A program made the position numbers and the translations under genes. The notes beneath the pieces were generated by a model. The model was not told the origin of the DNA, did not search any database, and saw only the letters and a program-made list of their open reading frames with translations. DNA of 8,269 nt from an uncultured Campylobacter sp. (GTDB lineage: Bacteria > Campylobacterota > Campylobacteria > Campylobacterales > Campylobacteraceae), in assembly GCF_937997405.1 (NCBI RefSeq), contig NZ_CALKTL010000009.1, forward strand, positions 1 through 8,269. The letters run 5' to 3'. Of this stretch, positions 5,611-8,269 are shown piece by piece. Every line of letters starts with the position of its first letter. Position 1 is the stretch's first letter.

Positions 5611-5637
5611 CAATTCGGTAAAAAAGGAAACAAGCCA

Positions 5638-7461
5638 ATGAGCGATATTATCGCATATAAACTTAACGGTGAAATTTACGATACTCAAAGTATCGGCGAG
5701 CACACAAGCGAGGCGCAGCCGATATATTTCGATAACTCCGAGGACGCGCTTAAAATTCTGCGCCACTCCTGTGCGCATCTTTTGGCACAGGCGGTGCGCG
5801 AGCTTTATGCGGGCGCAAAATTTTTCGTGGGACCTGCGATCGAGGATGGGTTTTACTACGACATCCGCGTCAGCAAAGATAACGGCGAGAAGCTCGGCGA
5901 AGAGGATTTAAAGGCGATTGAAAAAAAGATGCGCGCGCTTGCCGAGGCAAATTTAGAGATTAAAAAGATAGCCTCCACCAAAGAGGCGGTTGCAAAAAAA
6001 TATGCAAACGACGATCTTAAGCAGGAAGTTTTGAAGCGTATCCCCGAAGGCCCGGTTAGCTTATACGCGCAAGGCGAGTTTGAGGACATCTGCCGCGGCC
6101 CGCACGTGCAAAATACGAAATTTTTGAAAAATTTCGCCCTTACGCGCATTGCGGGGGCGTATCTCGGCGGCGATGAAAAGCGCGAGATGCTAACTCGCAT
6201 CTACGGCGTCGTATTTGCCGATAAAGATAGCCTTAAAAAGCACCTTACGATGCTAGAAGAAGCCAAGAAGCGCGATCACCGAAAGCTCGGAGCCGAGATG
6301 AAATTTTTTACCTTTGACGAGCAGATCGGCGCAGGACTTCCGATCTGGCTTCCTGCCGGCACGAGGATGCGTATAAAGCTCGAGGAGCGCCTTTATAGGC
6401 AGCTTCGCAAGCGCGGCTACGAGCCGGTGCGCGGCCCTGAAATTTTAAAATCCGACGCGTGGAAGATCAGCGGGCATTACAGCAATTACAAAGAAAATAT
6501 GTATTTTACGACGATCGAGGAGCAAGAATACGGCATCAAGCCGATGAACTGCGTCGGTCACATCAAGGTTTACCAAAGCGAGATCCGCTCATATCGCGAT
6601 CTACCGCTTAAATTTTGCGAGTACGGCGTCGTGCACCGCCATGAAAAAAGCGGCGTCTTGCACGGACTTTTCCGCGTGCGCGAGTTTACGCAGGACGACG
6701 CGCATCTGTTTGTGATGCCGAGTCAGATCAAAGAAAACGTCTATGAAATTTTAGATTTCGTGGGGCTTTTGATGAAAGCTTTCGGCTTTGAATACGAACT
6801 TGAAATTTCGACTAAACCGCAAAAGGCGGTCGGCGACGACGAGGTTTGGGAGATCGCGACGAAGGCATTAAAAGACGCGCTTGACGAAAAGGGCTTAAAA
6901 TACGGCCTAGACGAGGGCGGCGGCGCATTCTACGGGCCTAAGATCGACATCAAAATCACCGACGCGCTCGGCCGAAAATGGCAGTGCGGCACGGTGCAGG
7001 TCGATTTTAACCTGCCTGCGCGCTTCGAGCTAGGCTACATCGACGAAAATAACGAAAAAAAGCAGCCTGTGATGCTGCATCGCGCGATTTTGGGAAGCTT
7101 CGAGCGCTTCGTGGGGATTTTGCTCGAGCACACCGCGGGCGAGCTTCCGTTTTGGATCTGTCCTACGCAGGTATCGATCGTGCCGATCGGCGAGGCGCAC
7201 GCAAACTATGCGAAAGAAATTTTAAATTTGCTGCGCGAAGCAGGCATTGACGGCGAAATTTTAGATAAAAACGAAACGTTAAACAAACGAATCAGAACGG
7301 CTGAAAAGCAGAAGGTGCCGCTCATCATCGTCCTAGGCGATAATGAAGTTGCGGCTCGTAGCGTGGCCTTGCGCGATCGCAGGGCGCGCGAACAGCGAAA
7401 TTTAGGGCTGGATGAGTTTTTAAATTTCGTAAAAGCTAAATTAAACGAGGTGAATTTTTGA
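5638..7461 (+). CDS. thrS: Threonyl-tRNA synthetase
   Basis: ThrRS joins threonine to tRNA-Thr and edits mischarged Ser-tRNA. The 607 residues contain the editing domain with H43, H47, C152 and H156 (HSCAH and CRGPH), the class II catalytic core with zinc ligands C305, H356 and H481, motif 2 around RHEKSGVLHGLFRVREFT at 334-351, motif 3 around HRAILGSFERF at 481-491, and a C-terminal anticodon-binding domain from about 508. Key residues are numbered 29-30 lower than in the 642-residue E. coli enzyme because the N-terminal TGS domain is cut to a stub (about 30 residues before the editing domain). As far as I recall, epsilonproteobacterial ThrRS is generally short in this way. KPMNC is followed by VGH where E. 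coli has PGH. AAGGAA at 5624-5629 supports the ATG at 5638. The stop overlaps the infC start, so the two are translationally coupled. Confidence 0.97.
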   Translation: MSDIIAYKLNGEIYDTQSIGEHTSEAQPIYFDNSEDALKILRHSCAHLLAQAVRELYAGAKFFVGPAIEDGFYYDIRVSKDNGEKLGEEDLKAIEKKMRALAEANLEIKKIASTKEAVAKKYANDDLKQEVLKRIPEGPVSLYAQGEFEDICRGPHVQNTKFLKNFALTRIAGAYLGGDEKREMLTRIYGVVFADKDSLKKHLTMLEEAKKRDHRKLGAEMKFFTFDEQIGAGLPIWLPAGTRMRIKLEERLYRQLRKRGYEPVRGPEILKSDAWKISGHYSNYKENMYFTTIEEQEYGIKPMNCVGHIKVYQSEIRSYRDLPLKFCEYGVVHRHEKSGVLHGLFRVREFTQDDAHLFVMPSQIKENVYEILDFVGLLMKAFGFEYELEISTKPQKAVGDDEVWEIATKALKDALDEKGLKYGLDEGGGAFYGPKIDIKITDALGRKWQCGTVQVDFNLPARFELGYIDENNEKKQPVMLHRAILGSFERFVGILLEHTAGELPFWICPTQVSIVPIGEAHANYAKEILNLLREAGIDGEILDKNETLNKRIRTAEKQKVPLIIVLGDNEVAARSVALRDRRAREQRNLGLDEFLNFVKAKLNEVNF

Positions 7462-7979
7462 GCAGAGAGAAAGAGGTTTTTCTAAACGAGGACATTCCGG
7501 CTAGCGAAGTCAGGTGCATAGGCGACAACGGCGAGGTTTACGGCATAATTTCAAAGGCGCAGGCGTTGCAAATCGCCGAGCGAGAGGGCGTGGATCTGGT
7601 TTTGATAGCGCCCGATGCAAAGCCGCCCGTTTGCAAGGTCATGAACTATAGCAAATTTCGCTATCAGCAGGAAAAAAAGCTCAAAGAGGCGAAAAAAAAG
7701 CAAAAAATCATCGAGGTGAAAGAGATCAAGCTGTCCGCCAAAATCGCTCAAAACGACATTAATTACAAAGTAAAACACGCGAAAGAATTCCTTAGTAGCG
7801 GCAAACACGTCAAGCTTCGCGTATTTTTAAAAGGGCGCGAGATGTCAAGCCCGGAAATCGGCGTAAATTTGCTCAATAAAATTTGGGACGAATTTTTTGC
7901 AGAAGTTGCCGACCGCGATAAAGCGCCCGCGCTGGAGGGTCGCTACGTAAATATGCTGATTACGCCGAAAAAGGCGTAG
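7458..7979 (+). CDS. infC: Translation initiation factor IF-3
   Basis: IF-3 binds the 30S subunit, prevents early joining of the 50S subunit, and rejects wrong start codons and initiator tRNAs. The 173 residues are complete: an N-terminal domain (about 1-75) with NEDIPASEVRCIGDNGEVYG near 10-29 and the signature region VMNYSKFRYQQEKK at 61-74, a lysine-rich linker helix, and a C-terminal domain with EIKLSAKIAQNDINYKVKH at 89-107, FLKGRE at 123-128 and GRYVNMLITPKKA at the end. The start is TTG at 7458, overlapping the thrS TGA as TTGA, and is backed by the strong Shine-Dalgarno GAGGTGA at 7447-7453. The resulting MSREKEVFLNED matches the usual IF-3 N-terminus. A non-ATG start agrees with E. 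coli infC (AUU), where IF-3 represses its own synthesis by discriminating against the weak codon. Unlike in many bacteria, rpmI and rplT do not follow within the window. Confidence 0.97.
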   Translation: MSREKEVFLNEDIPASEVRCIGDNGEVYGIISKAQALQIAEREGVDLVLIAPDAKPPVCKVMNYSKFRYQQEKKLKEAKKKQKIIEVKEIKLSAKIAQNDINYKVKHAKEFLSSGKHVKLRVFLKGREMSSPEIGVNLLNKIWDEFFAEVADRDKAPALEGRYVNMLITPKKA

Positions 7980-8032
7980 CGTAAATTTAGCGGTATTTTG
8001 CGCCGCGTGCGGCAAAATTTTAAAATTTACGC
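7979..8032 (+). promoter_or_regulatory. Upstream alternative hairpin after infC
   Basis: GCGTAAATTT at 7979-7988 is complementary over ten bases to AAATTTACGC at 8023-8032, and encloses the small GC hairpin GCCG-CGTG-CGGC at 8002-8013. The first base overlaps the last base of the infC stop codon. Because 8023-8032 also belongs to the stronger hairpin at 8023-8065, only one of the two can form at a time. Confidence 0.45.
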
Positions 8033-8093
8033 GCTGTTTTTCCCCGCGGTACAGCGCGTAAATTTAAACTAAATAGCAAAATTTTAAAATTTA
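8012..8093. repeat. 18-base direct repeat containing an AT palindrome
   Basis: GCAAAATTTTAAAATTTA occurs identically at 8012-8029 and 8076-8093. It contains the palindrome AAATTTTAAAATTT, close relatives of which also occur at 1091-1102, 1151-1163, 3354-3365 and 3490-3502. The first copy overlaps the left arm of the hairpin at 8023-8065. Confidence 0.6.
8023..8065 (+). terminator. Strong hairpin ending the thrS-infC transcript
   Basis: AAATTTACGCGCTGT at 8023-8037 is perfectly complementary to ACAGCGCGTAAATTT at 8051-8065, a 15-bp stem with a 13-base loop (8038-8050). A stem this long and perfect is far beyond chance and is the probable transcript end of thrS-infC. No T-run follows on the plus strand (AAACTAAATAG), so it may act as an RNA 3'-end stabiliser, or work in both directions, rather than as a textbook intrinsic terminator. 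Confidence 0.6.
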
Positions 8094-8269
8094 TACAGGC
8101 TAAGTTTATCTCTAAATTTAACCCTTTAAATTTGTATAAAATTTTTCAAATTAAGCCAAACCGAATCTTAAGCGAGTGGCAGAATTTAACTTTAAATTTA
8201 TCTTGCGTCAATTTAAGCTATAAAATTCCTTAAATTCAAATTTTTCAAAGAAACTTTATTATATACTTC
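8094..8269. other. AT-rich end region with a possible promoter
   Basis: No gene is visible here. The DNA is strongly AT-rich, with an inverted repeat AAATTTAA/TTTAAATTT around 8114-8133. TATAAA at 8135-8140 (in TTTGTATAAAAT) and TATTATA at 8257-8263 are possible plus-strand -10 boxes. They could serve a gene beyond the window edge, but nothing in the window confirms this. Confidence 0.3.

Noticed and set aside
5582..5637. T-box riboswitch in the thrS leader
   Set aside because: A T-box needs a long leader with a specifier loop, the conserved T-box sequence and an antiterminator. Only about 50 bases are available, and T-boxes are typical of Gram-positive bacteria.
5856..6200. 114-residue minus-strand frame inside thrS
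   Set aside because: It is antisense to the ThrRS editing domain and its composition reflects the codon bias of the real gene.
7551..7808. 85-residue minus-strand frame inside infC
   Set aside because: It is antisense to the conserved lysine-rich IF-3 linker; the Phe/Leu-rich product is a by-product of AAA and AAG codons.

Overview
The window looks like chromosomal DNA of a Campylobacter-type epsilonproteobacterium. The genes point that way: a cysteine-rich secreted Sel1-repeat protein of the Helicobacter/Campylobacter type, and ThrRS and IF3 sequences of epsilonproteobacterial character. The housekeeping genes are fairly GC-rich and sit among intergenic DNA full of short AT palindromes, which fits one of the higher-GC oral campylobacters (the C. 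gracilis / C. showae / C. rectus group) better than C. jejuni. The species is an inference from style, not from a search.

Layout. 43-708 (+) encodes a secreted, cysteine-rich Sel1-repeat protein. It is visibly more AT-rich than its neighbours, and a run of at least six G bases lies directly before its likely -10 box, at the window edge. 709-1482 is a 774-base stretch without a gene but with several inverted repeats. 1483-2337 (-) is nfo (endonuclease IV), complete with all nine metal ligands. 2338-2698 is a 361-base non-coding gap holding the nfo leader. 2699-3193 (-) is a lipoprotein of unknown function. It diverges from a tRNA-Glu(TTC) gene at 3271-3345 (+) that encodes its own CCA end.

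3609-4352 (+) encodes a small kinase-fold protein whose catalytic-loop Asp appears replaced by Arg. It overlaps 4330-5535 (+), a Bcr/CflA-type MFS drug exporter, so the two are very probably cotranscribed. 5638-7461 (+) thrS and 7458-7979 (+) infC overlap by four bases and form a translation operon. No rpmI or rplT follows within the remaining 290 bases. The end of the window holds a perfect 15-bp hairpin after infC and AT-rich DNA with a possible promoter for an unseen gene.

I see no new multi-gene defence or mobile system. The most interesting signals are regulatory. A 6-bp stem with a 7-base loop in the thrS leader puts TGU, a threonine anticodon, at the loop position matching a tRNA anticodon. 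Three mutually complementary segments after infC could form alternative hairpins. infC starts with TTG, which suits the known autoregulation of IF3. A G-tract borders the promoter of the Sel1 gene.
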